42,915 nucleotides of DNA from CAZHRC01 sp964533865. GTDB taxonomy: Bacteria; Bacillota; Clostridia; Tissierellales; Peptoniphilaceae. The translations under genes were made by a program, and so were the position numbers. The first letter of the stretch is position 1. Each line of letters begins with the position of its first letter. Where the stretch lies: positions 1 through 42,915 of the forward strand of contig CAZHRC010000018.1 in the NCBI GenBank assembly GCA_964533865.1, read 5' to 3'. Under the pieces are notes generated by a model, which was not told the origin of the DNA, did not search any database, and worked only from the letters and a program-made list of their open reading frames with translations. Of the stretch, positions 7,648 to 17,014 are shown piece by piece.

Positions 7648-8925
7648 TCATCCCTTATTCCCAAACAAGCGTTTAAAAATCCCCTTCTTATTGAACGCTT
7701 CTTTATCGGATACAGGCTTATATATCCCTATAGCTTCCTCGACAACCGGTTGCAGACCAGATTTTAGTGTGGTCTCCCCTACCTTCTCCATATCTAGATT
7801 CCCTGGAGAAAAGAGGGTTTCTTTGCCTTCCATCTGTCCTCGTCCCCATGCACACACCGCCCCAGTTTGACCATTGACCATAAAATAGACCTTTATCCCT
7901 TTGCTCATTTTGTCTAGGAAATAAATCGGAAGCATCGCTGATTTGACAGCTCTTACTTCCTCTCTTATCCAATTGATTCTATAATTTTTTGAAGGATACC
8001 GTCTCTTTATCTCAGCGTTAATCTCTGGCCTCAATGTATTGTCTCTCGTAAACAACGCCGCCGAGCTATCGGTTTCAAATCCGGTATCAAATTCTATATC
8101 GCCTTCAGCAAACTTGACGGCAAAAGGCGTGATTTTTGATAAATCCCAGGGTCCGATATCCGTCAGCATATGTTGATTGTGGTCTTGAGTTATCGGGGTC
8201 ACCCAATTGACGTAATCTTGAAACAGCAGCGCTGTCCCTTGGTCATTTTCAACTTCTACAACGATACTCGAGTCACAAATCCGATAGGGTACATAAAAAG
8301 CCCATAGTTCATCGATTCTCTTTTCAAGATTTTGTTCTTTAAATGCTTTTGGTCTCAGTGATGCAAACTGTAAAATACTCCTTTTAGCTTGTTCTCTCGA
8401 AATGGAAAACGGAATCGCAAAATGAGGAAGTGCCTCGTCGCCATTATCTACAACTTCATAAATCGATGTGGCGCTGGAGTTGAGGACCTCTTCTTTGATA
8501 AATTTATTGTCGCAGTATTTGCAATGCCAAATCGTTTGAGTCGTAAAGGCTTCCACCTGTGCACCACAATTCAAACACTGATGAATCAGGAGTTCTCTTG
8601 TACTGTAACTTTGTCGTTTTTCATGATGGAGATATTTTTGTTTCACAATATGTTGCCAATTTCTATCCGCCTGCCATTTTTTTCCATGGGCCATATCTCT
8701 GGCCTCACCCAGATTCGTGAGGTGGTATCGCCCATTTTCGATCTTAATCGGAACGTGCTCTAGATAAAAAGAGATTTCTTCAACACCATCATCAGATTCA
8801 TAAGGCAACACATTGCCACAATAGGTACACGAAAAACCATCTTGTTGGGCATTGTAATATACAGGAGCGCCACACGCCGTGCATTTCAGGGTTTTAACTG
8901 TTAAGTCAGGGGTTGTCGGTGACAT
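7648..8925 (-). CDS. Double zinc-ribbon protein of unknown function
   Basis: A 425-residue cytoplasmic protein. Two TFIIB-like zinc ribbons are visible: C15-x2-C18 with C33-x2-C36, and CLNCG with CKYCD near residues 116-138. The remaining 280 residues form a mixed alpha/beta region without signal peptide or membrane segment. It includes a tryptophan/tyrosine-rich part (ELWAFYVPYRICDSS) and a late segment reading IYFLDKMSKGIKVYFMVNGQTG. Similar proteins are usually annotated as TFIIB-type zinc ribbon-containing proteins; no reaction is known to me. The start has GAAAGGAGT upstream. It has no operon partner. Confidence 0.8.
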   Translation of the reverse strand: MSPTTPDLTVKTLKCTACGAPVYYNAQQDGFSCTYCGNVLPYESDDGVEEISFYLEHVPIKIENGRYHLTNLGEARDMAHGKKWQADRNWQHIVKQKYLHHEKRQSYSTRELLIHQCLNCGAQVEAFTTQTIWHCKYCDNKFIKEEVLNSSATSIYEVVDNGDEALPHFAIPFSISREQAKRSILQFASLRPKAFKEQNLEKRIDELWAFYVPYRICDSSIVVEVENDQGTALLFQDYVNWVTPITQDHNQHMLTDIGPWDLSKITPFAVKFAEGDIEFDTGFETDSSAALFTRDNTLRPEINAEIKRRYPSKNYRINWIREEVRAVKSAMLPIYFLDKMSKGIKVYFMVNGQTGAVCAWGRGQMEGKETLFSPGNLDMEKVGETTLKSGLQPVVEEAIGIYKPVSDKEAFNKKGIFKRLFGNKG

Positions 8926-9134
8926 TTTACGACTCCTTTCTCGATAATAGAGTTTGAAAACGCAATAAACCCAACGTTATGTAAAACTCTCGCTACATGA
9001 TCAATACCCATCAGCCGATGTCGTAAAACGTTATCCTCATCCGTTTTTCCGTTTCTTCTGCCATTATTGGAGACATTATTTTCTATGTTGCTTACACTTC
9101 GCAATGATCAAAGCCCTACCCCAATACTACGACA

Positions 9135-9174
9135 GAGAAAACCTCCCCATACAAGACGCTTGGGGAGGTTTCTC
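9135..9174 (-). terminator. Terminator of the 5'-nucleotidase gene
   Basis: GAGAAAACCTCCCC pairs with GGGGAGGTTTCTC (one bulge) across a 13-base loop; minus-strand TTTTCTC follows. It lies 24 bases past the stop codon. Confidence 0.85.
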
Positions 9175-9197
9175 GAGTTAGGGTTGCTGGATTAAAA

Positions 9198-11699
9198 TCA
9201 GTGACGAACGACGACCAAATCGCTGAGGGTTTTTTCCACTGCTGCAGAAACCGCGTTGATTCCTCCGACAATGTTGATCACCGTGAAGTCTTGTGCATCG
9301 ATATAGGCTTTCGTCGCATCGTTGAGTTTGTCAGGGTTGACCAATACTAACGGCGCTTTGCCCTTGGCTGCCACTGGCGCTGCCGTTAGGGCATCTGCGA
9401 AGTTCATGCCGTTTGCCGTGTAGGCGATTTTCGCGTCAGTGTTGATCTTTGCTGCGACTTTCAAATTGGTTTCGTAGCGATCATCACCAGCCAAACGCTC
9501 GACTTTTCCAAGGACTTTCGCTGCGTTTTCCACATCCTGAGATAGAGCTGCTGTACCACCGACAAGGGTGAGGGCTTTTACATCCCATGTTTTCAGTGCT
9601 TTTTCAACCTCTGGGTTTAGGGCTTTTTGACGGCTGAGAAGGACTGGGGTTTTTTCAATGGCTGCAAGCGCTGCGACAGACATGGCATCAGGGTAGTTTT
9701 CACCACTGGTCACATAAAAATTCTTCGTGTCCGCTCCCATCGCAATCATCCTGTCTGCGATCAGTAGAGCTGTGGCGTAGCGATCGAGCCCACCGAGTCT
9801 CTCTACGGCGCCCAATGTTTTCGCTTTTGCTTCCACATCGGCAGAGAGCGCATTTGTCCCTCCGACGAGAAGGATGTTTTTCGCGCCGAGTCGTTGAATT
9901 TCCGCTGTGATGTCATCGGTGACTTGGCTGTTTGCCACGAGTAAAATCGGCGCTTCGAGTTGAGTCGCCAACGGAGATACGCTCAGTGCGTCGGCGTATT
10001 TGAGCGCGTCTGCAAGGACGACCGTATCCGCTTTCTCATAGGATTTTGCACTGAGGGCAATCGCCGTCTTCATTCGATCATCACCGTAGATGCGGGTCGT
10101 CTTCAAGTTTGAAACTTCTGTGATACGCCCTTCCACTTTATAGTCCACTTGACCGTCTTTTTTGGTCAAGGTTGTGATGTGTTCGGCAACGGCTTCTGAC
10201 AACAATCCCGATAAAGTCACTTGAGGTTTGCCTTTAAACATGTCATAGCCATCTCCGCCCACTGCCATGAAGTCGTTGGTGGCGAGTTTGTAGGTTTTAG
10301 TCACATCGATTGGTGCACCGTTGACGACGATATTTACCACGTCGTTTTTCTCACCGCCGGTTAGGATTTGATAGCTCATGCCACCAACGTGTGGGAATTT
10401 TCCTGCTACTTCCGGATAAGCGTCGACGCCAAATTTCAACGCGTCTACGATGTCTTTGCCAGTGACTTCAATGACGGTGACGGCGTTGTTAAAAGGAAAA
10501 GCCGTCATGATTTTTCCCATGGTGACCTCGCCCGCTGGAATGCTCGCACGGATACCGCCACCGTTGGTCAGCGCCACATCAGCGCCTGTAGCTGCGATCA
10601 TCGCATCGGTGAGGAGGTTGCCAAGGTTGGTCTCTCCGCCACGAACGTGTTCGCGCACGCCGTCGAGTTCTGTTGCGGTTTTGCCGACGACTTTTTCGAG
10701 AATGGTTTCATTGGTTTCGTTAGCTTCGTCAATTATGGTCAAAATCTTTGGATCTTCATTGAATTTCGATGCTTCTGCAAAGGTGATCAAACTCGCTTTT
10801 TTGTCGGTGACCACGCCGTCAGTCAAGGTGATCTCCACTTTGCCGATGTTTTCTAGGTAGTTTCCTGTGGATGCGATCAGCACATCCCCTTCTTTTTGTC
10901 CATTAGGAAGCAAGGTATGACTGTGGCCATCGATGATGACGTCAATCCCAGACACGGCTTTTGCCACAGTCGTGGATTTGACTTTTGATTCCTCATCCAT
11001 CCCTAAGTGGCTAAGAAAGACGATGACTTGCGCTCCGCCGTCTTTTAACGCCTTTACTTGAGCTTGGGCCGTTGCGATTTCTTCTCTAAAGGTCAACCCT
11101 TCAGTGTTTACTGGGTTGGATTTGGTCTTGGTCTCTGGAGTCGCCAATCCAAATACGCCGACTTTCACTCCACCATCCGTAGTGAGTATCACATGATCGC
11201 CAAGAGCTTTTTCCTCCGTTTTATCGACGACCACATTCGCCGCTAAAATCGGGAAGATCGCGTCTGCTTCCAACAGTTTCAAGCGCTCATAGCCGTAGTT
11301 AAAATCGTGATTGCCTGGTGCGAGTGCATCTACGCCAAGGGCATTCATCATATTGATGACCGCTGCCCCTTCGGATATGGTGGCTAGGTTGGTTCCGTGA
11401 GTGGCATCGCCTGCATCAAGAACGATGACATTGCCGCTTTTCGCTCTAAAGTCGTCAATGATGGTTTTGTAGCGCGGATAACCGATTTTTGACGCTTTTT
11501 CATTTTTTACCATCTCACCAGTTTTCGCGTCCTTAACCATCAGCGGATCGCCTTCCACATTGCCGTGGATGTCGTTGGTGTGAAGTAGTGTTACGGTTTC
11601 CACCTTTGCCGCTTGTGCAGTGTCTACCGGCACTAAGGCAAAGACGAGGGCAAAGGCAAGTAAAAAGCTCAGTACTCGTTTTGTCAATTGGTGTGTCAT
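9198..11699 (-). CDS. Secreted 5'-nucleotidase/2',3'-cyclic phosphodiesterase with CWB2 cell-wall repeats
   Basis: An 833-residue surface enzyme that would release phosphate or nucleosides from external nucleotides. Signal peptide residues 1-30 end in AQA. The metallophosphoesterase domain (about 34-300) has HTNDIHG (D43, H45), DAGDATHG, GNHDF (129-133) and DGHSH (258-262). The 5'-nucleotidase C domain (about 340-525) has TNGGGIRASI and AVGGDGYDMF. Residues about 535-833 are three CWB2 repeats (DRMKTAIALS, DRYATALLIA, DRYETNLKVA) that bind wall polymer. An ATG 15 bases upstream lies inside the ribosome site; GAGGAGGAACGAC supports 11699. Confidence 0.95.
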   Translation of the reverse strand: MTHQLTKRVLSFLLAFALVFALVPVDTAQAAKVETVTLLHTNDIHGNVEGDPLMVKDAKTGEMVKNEKASKIGYPRYKTIIDDFRAKSGNVIVLDAGDATHGTNLATISEGAAVINMMNALGVDALAPGNHDFNYGYERLKLLEADAIFPILAANVVVDKTEEKALGDHVILTTDGGVKVGVFGLATPETKTKSNPVNTEGLTFREEIATAQAQVKALKDGGAQVIVFLSHLGMDEESKVKSTTVAKAVSGIDVIIDGHSHTLLPNGQKEGDVLIASTGNYLENIGKVEITLTDGVVTDKKASLITFAEASKFNEDPKILTIIDEANETNETILEKVVGKTATELDGVREHVRGGETNLGNLLTDAMIAATGADVALTNGGGIRASIPAGEVTMGKIMTAFPFNNAVTVIEVTGKDIVDALKFGVDAYPEVAGKFPHVGGMSYQILTGGEKNDVVNIVVNGAPIDVTKTYKLATNDFMAVGGDGYDMFKGKPQVTLSGLLSEAVAEHITTLTKKDGQVDYKVEGRITEVSNLKTTRIYGDDRMKTAIALSAKSYEKADTVVLADALKYADALSVSPLATQLEAPILLVANSQVTDDITAEIQRLGAKNILLVGGTNALSADVEAKAKTLGAVERLGGLDRYATALLIADRMIAMGADTKNFYVTSGENYPDAMSVAALAAIEKTPVLLSRQKALNPEVEKALKTWDVKALTLVGGTAALSQDVENAAKVLGKVERLAGDDRYETNLKVAAKINTDAKIAYTANGMNFADALTAAPVAAKGKAPLVLVNPDKLNDATKAYIDAQDFTVINIVGGINAVSAAVEKTLSDLVVVRH

Positions 11700-11890
11700 G
11701 TCGTTCCTCCTCATTAGGTTTTTGATTGATACCTTTTATACATACCCTAAAACTCGGTCGTTTAAGAAAAGAATAGATGAAGTTCCGGTAAAATGTGTTT
11801 ATGGTTGAACTTCAGCTTTTTTCTCGACCTCGACAGAAAGTCAGAATTTTGGGTATCTAACTAGTACTATTATAAACAGAGGTGATTGTA

Positions 11891-12205
11891 TTGAACGCTT
11901 TTATCGCCACGCTCACTATGGCGCAACAACTGGTGCTCCTTTACTACGTATTGGCAAACGCATCGGTTTTCATCGTATACGCTTTGGATAAATTTCTCGC
12001 CCAACGCGGCGGCAGACGAGTTTCGGAAACGACCTTGATGCTTCTCGCTTTTATCGGCGGAGGATTTGGGGCGCTGCTCTCCATGGTGGCTTTTCACCAC
12101 AAAACAGCCCACCGCAAGTTTTATGTCGGTGTACCGGTTTTGAGTCTTGTCAACCTCGTGATTTACGTCTATTGCTTCGCACTCTTCTACACGGTGCGCT
12201 TCTAA
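11891..12205 (+). CDS. DUF1294 family membrane protein
   Basis: A 104-residue inner-membrane protein with about three or four hydrophobic segments. It matches the DUF1294 pattern DK-x-LAQ-x-G-GRR-x-SE, GGGFGA and HHKTAHRKF. No molecular function is established for the family. A GTG at 11882 is in frame, but AGAGGTGAT lies 6 bases before the TTG at 11891, so TTG is the likely start. It diverges from the nucleotidase gene. Its TAA abuts the stop codon of the convergent PHP gene with no base between. Confidence 0.85.
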   Translation: MNAFIATLTMAQQLVLLYYVLANASVFIVYALDKFLAQRGGRRVSETTLMLLAFIGGGFGALLSMVAFHHKTAHRKFYVGVPVLSLVNLVIYVYCFALFYTVRF

Positions 12206-12997
12206 CTAGCGATCCGATACGGCGTGGCTATCGGAGCCGAAAATAATAGGGATGTCCATCTTGTAAGCCAACTGAGCCATGGAAAAAGGAGGATAAGTAT
12301 CTCTATAATAGGGGCTTCTACGACCCGCATAGTTACAATCCATGGAATAACCCGCTTCTTGCATGGTAAAAAAGAGATCGATCATAATGTTCATTTCTCT
12401 GTTTTTAAAGCTATTTTTTTGAAAAGCCCCTAGAAACTTCTGAATGAGATTGATATGTCCGATGCGCTTGGGCTTATAGGGGCCTAGGTCAGCATTGACG
12501 CTTTTGATCATCACGTCATAGTAAACTTCTACGACTTTATCCATATCACCGTAGAAATCCAGGAGACCCTCTTTAAAGTCTTCTAAACTGTAGTCGATGC
12601 AGCGCAAACCACCTGCCCCTGGTATAAAGTGAACCGACAGGATTCCATCGTCTAGTTCTTTTCCCCAGGTATTGAGAAAATCTCTGGTTTCGTCTTCAAA
12701 ACCTAACAGATAATCCACTTCTAAGCCAACTTTAATATCGATATCATTTTTATAGTCTTCTTTTACCTGTTTCATCTCTGTGAAGTAGGCCTCCAGATCG
12801 TTCCAATCCATAGCGGCTTTTGTGACGGTCCCTGGTGCCCCAAGCTCCTTTAAGGCGAGAAATCCTTTTGGCAAGGGGGCGTGTTCTGTTATGGAATAGG
12901 TTTTGAACCCCTCTTCTATCGCCCGTTCGATATAAGCTTTCATCGGGTCATCGGAACCGTGTTGACAATAATGGGTATGTGTGTGTCCGTCGTGCAT
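12206..12997 (-). CDS. Histidinol-phosphatase-like PHP domain protein
   Basis: A 263-residue PHP metallophosphatase similar to HisK/HisJ, which dephosphorylates histidinol phosphate. Metal-ligand motifs are present: DGHTHTHYCQHGSDD near the start, SITEHAPLP, GLEVDYL, LSVHFI and GSDSHA. A TTG 24 bases upstream is in frame but lacks a ribosome site; GTGAGGGAT favours the ATG at 12997. The protein ends only four residues after GSDSHA, where family members usually continue for 20-30 residues, so the last helix seems missing. No other his gene is nearby. Confidence 0.85.
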   Translation of the reverse strand: MHDGHTHTHYCQHGSDDPMKAYIERAIEEGFKTYSITEHAPLPKGFLALKELGAPGTVTKAAMDWNDLEAYFTEMKQVKEDYKNDIDIKVGLEVDYLLGFEDETRDFLNTWGKELDDGILSVHFIPGAGGLRCIDYSLEDFKEGLLDFYGDMDKVVEVYYDVMIKSVNADLGPYKPKRIGHINLIQKFLGAFQKNSFKNREMNIMIDLFFTMQEAGYSMDCNYAGRRSPYYRDTYPPFSMAQLAYKMDIPIIFGSDSHAVSDR

Positions 12998-13023
12998 AAT
13001 ATCCCTCACTTTACGATTCAAGA

Positions 13024-13053
13024 TTGGTCAATTCATCAATTAACCGATATAAT
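13024..13053 (+). promoter_or_regulatory. Promoter of the nicotinate phosphoribosyltransferase gene
   Basis: TTGGTC (13024-13029) and a perfect TATAAT (13048-13053) with an 18-base spacer. The predicted leader is about 100 bases. Confidence 0.65.
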
Positions 13054-13135
13054 AAGGACATTCCATCAAAAAAGATGGCCTTAGAGGTAGTATCTCATAC
13101 TTTATCGATTTCGTCATGAGCTACGCACAAGGTCA

Positions 13136-13151
13136 TCCTACTATTTTAGGA
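13136..13151 (+). promoter_or_regulatory. Possible ribosome-site hairpin before pncB
   Basis: TCCTA (13136-13140), 6-base loop, TAGGA (13147-13151). The right arm overlaps the Shine-Dalgarno TAGGAGG, so pairing would hide it. The stem is short, and no known NAD-sensing riboswitch was recognised in the leader. Confidence 0.35.
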
Positions 13152-13161
13152 GGAGCCAACG

Positions 13162-14613
13162 ATGTACAACGATGACGAGCGCAATTTGACTTTACTAGCG
13201 GATTTTTACGAATTCACTATGGCAAACGGCTATTTAGAAAACGATATGGCGGATACGATCGCTTATTTCGACATGTATTATCGCGATGTACCCGACGAGG
13301 GCGGTTTTGCCATTGCAGCAGGATTGGAACAGGTCGTTCACTACATTCAAAACCTGCATTACACAGAAGAAGATATCGCATTTTTGCGAAAAAAGGGCAT
13401 TTTTTCCGACCAATTTCTCAACTATCTCAAAGATTTCACCTTTACCTCCGATATTTGGGCGCTACCCGAAGGCTCTGTCGTCTTTCCCGGAGAGCCGATG
13501 CTGATCGCGCGAGGTCCAGTTCTCGAAGTTCAAATGATCGAAACTATGGTGCTGCTCTCCCTCAACCATCAAAGCTTGATCGCGACCAAAGCCAACCGGA
13601 TTGTGCGCGCATCAGAAGGTCGAGCCGTCATGGAATTTGGATCGCGAAGAGCCCAAGGTCCTGATGCAGCCACATTAGGCGCTAGAGCCGCCTTTATCGG
13701 TGGCGTTGTAGGAACGGCTAACACCTACGCTGATAGGCTATACAACGTCCCAGCGCTTGGCACGATGGCACATTCTTGGGTCCAGATGTTTCCGACAGAA
13801 CTCGACGCTTTTAAAGCCTACGCCAGAAGCTATCCCGACGCTTGTGTCTTGCTCGTCGATACGTATAACACCTTAAAAGACGGGGTGCCAAACGCAATCA
13901 AAGCCTTTGATGAGGTTCTCAAACCCCTGGGCAAACGCCCACTGGGCATTCGACTCGACTCTGGAGATATCGCCTACTTGTCCAAAAAAGCTCGAAAAAT
14001 GCTCGATGCCGCCGGCTATGAAGACTGCCCCATCGTCGCGTCCAATTCCTTGGATGAACACAAAATCCGAGACATTCTCAATCAAGGTGCCAAGCTCAAC
14101 TCCTTTGGCGTCGGCGAAAGCTTGATCACCGCCCGTTCTCAACCCATTTTTGGAGGCGTGTACAAACTGGTCGCCATCGAAGATAGTGAGGGAAATATAC
14201 AACCCAAAATCAAAATCAGCGAAAACGTGGAGAAGATCACCACCCCCGGGTTTAAAAACATCTATCGCCTTTACGACAGAGCTACTGGCAAAGCGGAAGC
14301 GGATCTGATCACCCTAGCCGATGAAACCATCGACGATACAAAAGACCTTGAAATCTTTCACCCCACCTACACATGGAAGCGCAAAACCTTGTCCAACTTC
14401 AACGCAAAACCACTGTTGGTTCCAATTTTTAAAGAGGGCAAGCTCGTTTACGACCTGCCCTCCCTTGTGGACATCAACGACTTTTGCCGCAATGAGGTCC
14501 ACAGCCTATGGGATGAAATCAAGCGCTTTGACAATCCCCACCTCTACATCGTCGACTTGAGCTATCCGCTGTGGGAACTGAAACACACCATGCTTCAAGA
14601 AGCCAAGCATTAA
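13162..14613 (+). CDS. pncB: Nicotinate phosphoribosyltransferase
   Basis: A 483-residue enzyme of the NAD salvage pathway that makes nicotinate mononucleotide from nicotinate and PRPP, with ATP hydrolysis. Signatures are LLADFYEFTMANGY at the N-terminus, MEFGSRRAQG, GTMAHSWVQMF (containing the histidine phosphorylated in the family), IRLDSGDIAYLSKKAR and NSFGVGESLIT. Length fits the bacterial type. The ribosome site is TTAGGAGGAG. It stands alone, with a promoter about 110 bases upstream and a strong terminator. Confidence 0.97.
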   Translation: MYNDDERNLTLLADFYEFTMANGYLENDMADTIAYFDMYYRDVPDEGGFAIAAGLEQVVHYIQNLHYTEEDIAFLRKKGIFSDQFLNYLKDFTFTSDIWALPEGSVVFPGEPMLIARGPVLEVQMIETMVLLSLNHQSLIATKANRIVRASEGRAVMEFGSRRAQGPDAATLGARAAFIGGVVGTANTYADRLYNVPALGTMAHSWVQMFPTELDAFKAYARSYPDACVLLVDTYNTLKDGVPNAIKAFDEVLKPLGKRPLGIRLDSGDIAYLSKKARKMLDAAGYEDCPIVASNSLDEHKIRDILNQGAKLNSFGVGESLITARSQPIFGGVYKLVAIEDSEGNIQPKIKISENVEKITTPGFKNIYRLYDRATGKAEADLITLADETIDDTKDLEIFHPTYTWKRKTLSNFNAKPLLVPIFKEGKLVYDLPSLVDINDFCRNEVHSLWDEIKRFDNPHLYIVDLSYPLWELKHTMLQEAKH

Positions 14614-14644
14614 GCCAACGATTCTTCTCTTCAATCTTTTATGT

Positions 14645-14681
14645 AAAAACACCCAAGCCATTTTCAGGCTTGGGTGTTTTT
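14645..14681. terminator. Bidirectional terminator between pncB and ftsH
   Basis: AAAAACACCCAAGCC and GGCTTGGGTGTTTTT form a perfect 15-bp stem around a 7-base loop, with U tracts on either strand. Confidence 0.95.
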
Positions 14682-14689
14682 CGTCAATA

Positions 14690-16537
14690 TTATCCTTCTT
14701 CAACAGCTTCGACGACCGGTTTACGGTTTAAAATACCCATAAATTCTTCTCCGGTGATGGTTTCTTTTTCGATCAGATAGCGTGAGATCTCGTGAAGCTT
14801 ATCCATGTTTTCCTTTAGGATTTCGATGGCTTTCATATGAGCTGATGCGATGATCTTTCGCGTCATTTGGTCGATCTCGCCTGCGGTTTCGTCCGATGCG
14901 ATGGACTGGGTATCGCCTCCGAGGTAGCGGTTTGATCGGGTTTCCAAAGCGATAAAATCAAACTCGTCCGTCATGCCGTACTGGGCGACCATGGCTCGAG
15001 CGATGCTTGTGGCTCGTTCGATGTCGTTGGCTGCGCCTGTGGTCTTGGTGTTGAACACCAACTCCTCGGCGGAACGCCCGCCTGTCAAGGTGACGATCTT
15101 GTTGTGCAGATCTTCCTTGCTCATGAGAAATTTTTCATCCTCTTCCACTTGCATCGTATAGCCTAGAGCGCCGGATGTCCTTGGGATGATGGTGATTTTC
15201 GTCACCGGTGCGGAGTCAGTTTGCATAGCAGCGACCAGCGCATGGCCAACTTCGTGATAGGCGATAAGCTCCTTTTCTTTCGGGCTAATCACCATACTCT
15301 TACGCTGTTGACCGGCGATGACTACTTCCACCGATTCGATCAAGTCTTCTTGTAGCACCTTGTTTCGCCCTTCACGGACAGCGCGCAGTGCGCCTTCATT
15401 TATAATGTTTGCCAACTCTGCCCCGCTCGCCCCTGCAGTCATCTTCGCCACTTCTCGATAATCGATGGAAGGGTCAGTGATGATTTTTTTAGCATGGACT
15501 TTTAAGATGGCTTCTCTTCCATTTAGATCAGGTAATTCTACGGGAACTTGTCGGTCAAATCGCCCCGGTCTCGTCAATGCCGGATCTAGGATTTCAGGGC
15601 GGTTGGTCGCAGCCAATATGACCACGCCTTCACTACCGTCAAATCCGTCCATTTCATTGAGGAGCTGATTCAGCGTTTGCTCGCGCTCGTCATTTCCAGA
15701 GAAACCCGAGGTGTCTCGTCGTTTTCCGATGGCGTCAATCTCGTCGATAAAGACGATACAAGGCGCTTTTTCGTTGGCTTGCTTAAAAAGATCGCGAACT
15801 TTAGAAGCCCCCATCCCTACAAACATCTCCACAAACTCCGAACCGGAGATGGAAAAGAAAGGCACTTTCGCTTCACCTGCGACCGCTTGAGCCAACAAGG
15901 TTTTACCCGTTCCCGGCGGTCCCACCAACAAAACGCCCTTTGGGAGGATCGCTCCGATGGAGGTATACTTTTTGGGATCGTGTAGAAAATCGACGACTTC
16001 ATTTAAAGACTCCTTGGCCTCGTCTTGACCCGCCACGTCGTCAAATGTTTTTCCCGTTTGAGCCTTGACGTAAACCTTGGCGTTGGACTTACCAAAGGAC
16101 ATCATGTTGTTGCCTCCACCCATGCGTTTTGACATCGACCGCATGAGCAACTGTCCCACCGCTACCCACAATAAAATGGGAAATACGATGGAGACGAGAA
16201 AACTCAAAATTGGCGACATTTGCTCTGGGACCACTCGATCAAAATTGACTTTCGCCTTTATTAATCGGTCCGTCAAGCCAGGATCGTCCCACTTGCCCAA
16301 TTTGTAATAATCGATGCCTTTGGGTTGATCCTTTAGCGTAAATCGAATGCTCTCGCCTTCGACTTCCACCTTATCCACTTTTTGATCGTCGATATAGGTG
16401 ATAAATTGGTTATAGGTCACCACTTCTTGCTTCTTGGCTTGCAAATACGGTAGCAAAAATGAATTCAATAGTAGGATGACCATAAATCCTACTACCGTGT
16501 AGTAAATCAGGGTTTTTCTAGATTTATCTTCTTTCAA
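14690..16537 (-). CDS. ftsH: ATP-dependent membrane zinc metalloprotease FtsH
   Basis: A 615-residue membrane AAA+ protease that degrades misassembled membrane and short-lived regulatory proteins. Transmembrane segments lie at about 9-32 and 108-132, with an outside domain between. The AAA domain has Walker A GPPGTGKT (206-213), Walker B IVFIDEID (261-268) and the second region of homology. The zinc protease site is HEVGH (428-432). The start is TTG, with AAGGAG 10 bases upstream overlapping the stop of marR, so it is in an operon with marR. Clostridial ftsH genes are more often next to tilS/hpt; this context is unusual. Confidence 0.97.
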   Translation of the reverse strand: MKEDKSRKTLIYYTVVGFMVILLLNSFLLPYLQAKKQEVVTYNQFITYIDDQKVDKVEVEGESIRFTLKDQPKGIDYYKLGKWDDPGLTDRLIKAKVNFDRVVPEQMSPILSFLVSIVFPILLWVAVGQLLMRSMSKRMGGGNNMMSFGKSNAKVYVKAQTGKTFDDVAGQDEAKESLNEVVDFLHDPKKYTSIGAILPKGVLLVGPPGTGKTLLAQAVAGEAKVPFFSISGSEFVEMFVGMGASKVRDLFKQANEKAPCIVFIDEIDAIGKRRDTSGFSGNDEREQTLNQLLNEMDGFDGSEGVVILAATNRPEILDPALTRPGRFDRQVPVELPDLNGREAILKVHAKKIITDPSIDYREVAKMTAGASGAELANIINEGALRAVREGRNKVLQEDLIESVEVVIAGQQRKSMVISPKEKELIAYHEVGHALVAAMQTDSAPVTKITIIPRTSGALGYTMQVEEDEKFLMSKEDLHNKIVTLTGGRSAEELVFNTKTTGAANDIERATSIARAMVAQYGMTDEFDFIALETRSNRYLGGDTQSIASDETAGEIDQMTRKIIASAHMKAIEILKENMDKLHEISRYLIEKETITGEEFMGILNRKPVVEAVEEG

Positions 16538-16551
16538 TCAATCACGACTCC

Positions 16552-16989
16552 TTAGTAGTATTTGTCAAGTAGCTTTTCTAAGTCTGATAGGTTGTCATAG
16601 ACTACCTGTACTTTAGACAGTTTTTCTTCGGTATCGCCGAAGCGGTTAATAAATTCTACTCTCACTTTTTCACATAGTTCGCGGCCTTTGTCCGTGAGTT
16701 TTACAAAAACCACTCGTTCGTCTTCCGTGCCTCTTGTACGCGTCACAAAGCCTTTTTGTTCCATTTTTTTGCAGGTGTTGGAGATATTGCCTCCAGCAAT
16801 CCCCGCTATCTGACCAATTTCTCCCATCGGAAGCTCTTCCCTAACCACGGCCAAAGCAAGTATCATCTTCAGTTGAAGGGTGGTGATGTCGGCTCCTTCA
16901 GCGTAAGGACTCAACACCAGATCGATTTTTTGTCCAATTTCTCGGATGAGTATAAATAGTTTACTGTGAAGTTCCAATGTGTCTTGCAT
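16552..16989 (-). CDS. MarR family transcriptional regulator
   Basis: A 145-residue winged-helix repressor. Helices 1-2 form the dimer part. The recognition region is MGEIGQIAGIAGGNISNTCKKMEQKGFVTR, the wing GTEDERVVFVKLTDKGRELCEK. The ligand is unknown. TAAGGAGGAG sets the ATG. It is the first gene of a two-gene operon with ftsH (14-base gap), so it probably controls itself and that protease. An inverted repeat in its promoter region (17015-17029) is a candidate operator. Confidence 0.93.
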   Translation of the reverse strand: MQDTLELHSKLFILIREIGQKIDLVLSPYAEGADITTLQLKMILALAVVREELPMGEIGQIAGIAGGNISNTCKKMEQKGFVTRTRGTEDERVVFVKLTDKGRELCEKVRVEFINRFGDTEEKLSKVQVVYDNLSDLEKLLDKYY

Positions 16990-17014
16990 GTCTTCTCCTC
17001 CTTAAGGGTAGCCG

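Noticed and set aside
8901..9104. Minus-strand frame of 67 codons upstream of and overlapping the zinc-ribbon gene
   Set aside because: It overlaps the true start of the zinc-ribbon gene, has no good ribosome site, and matches no family I know.
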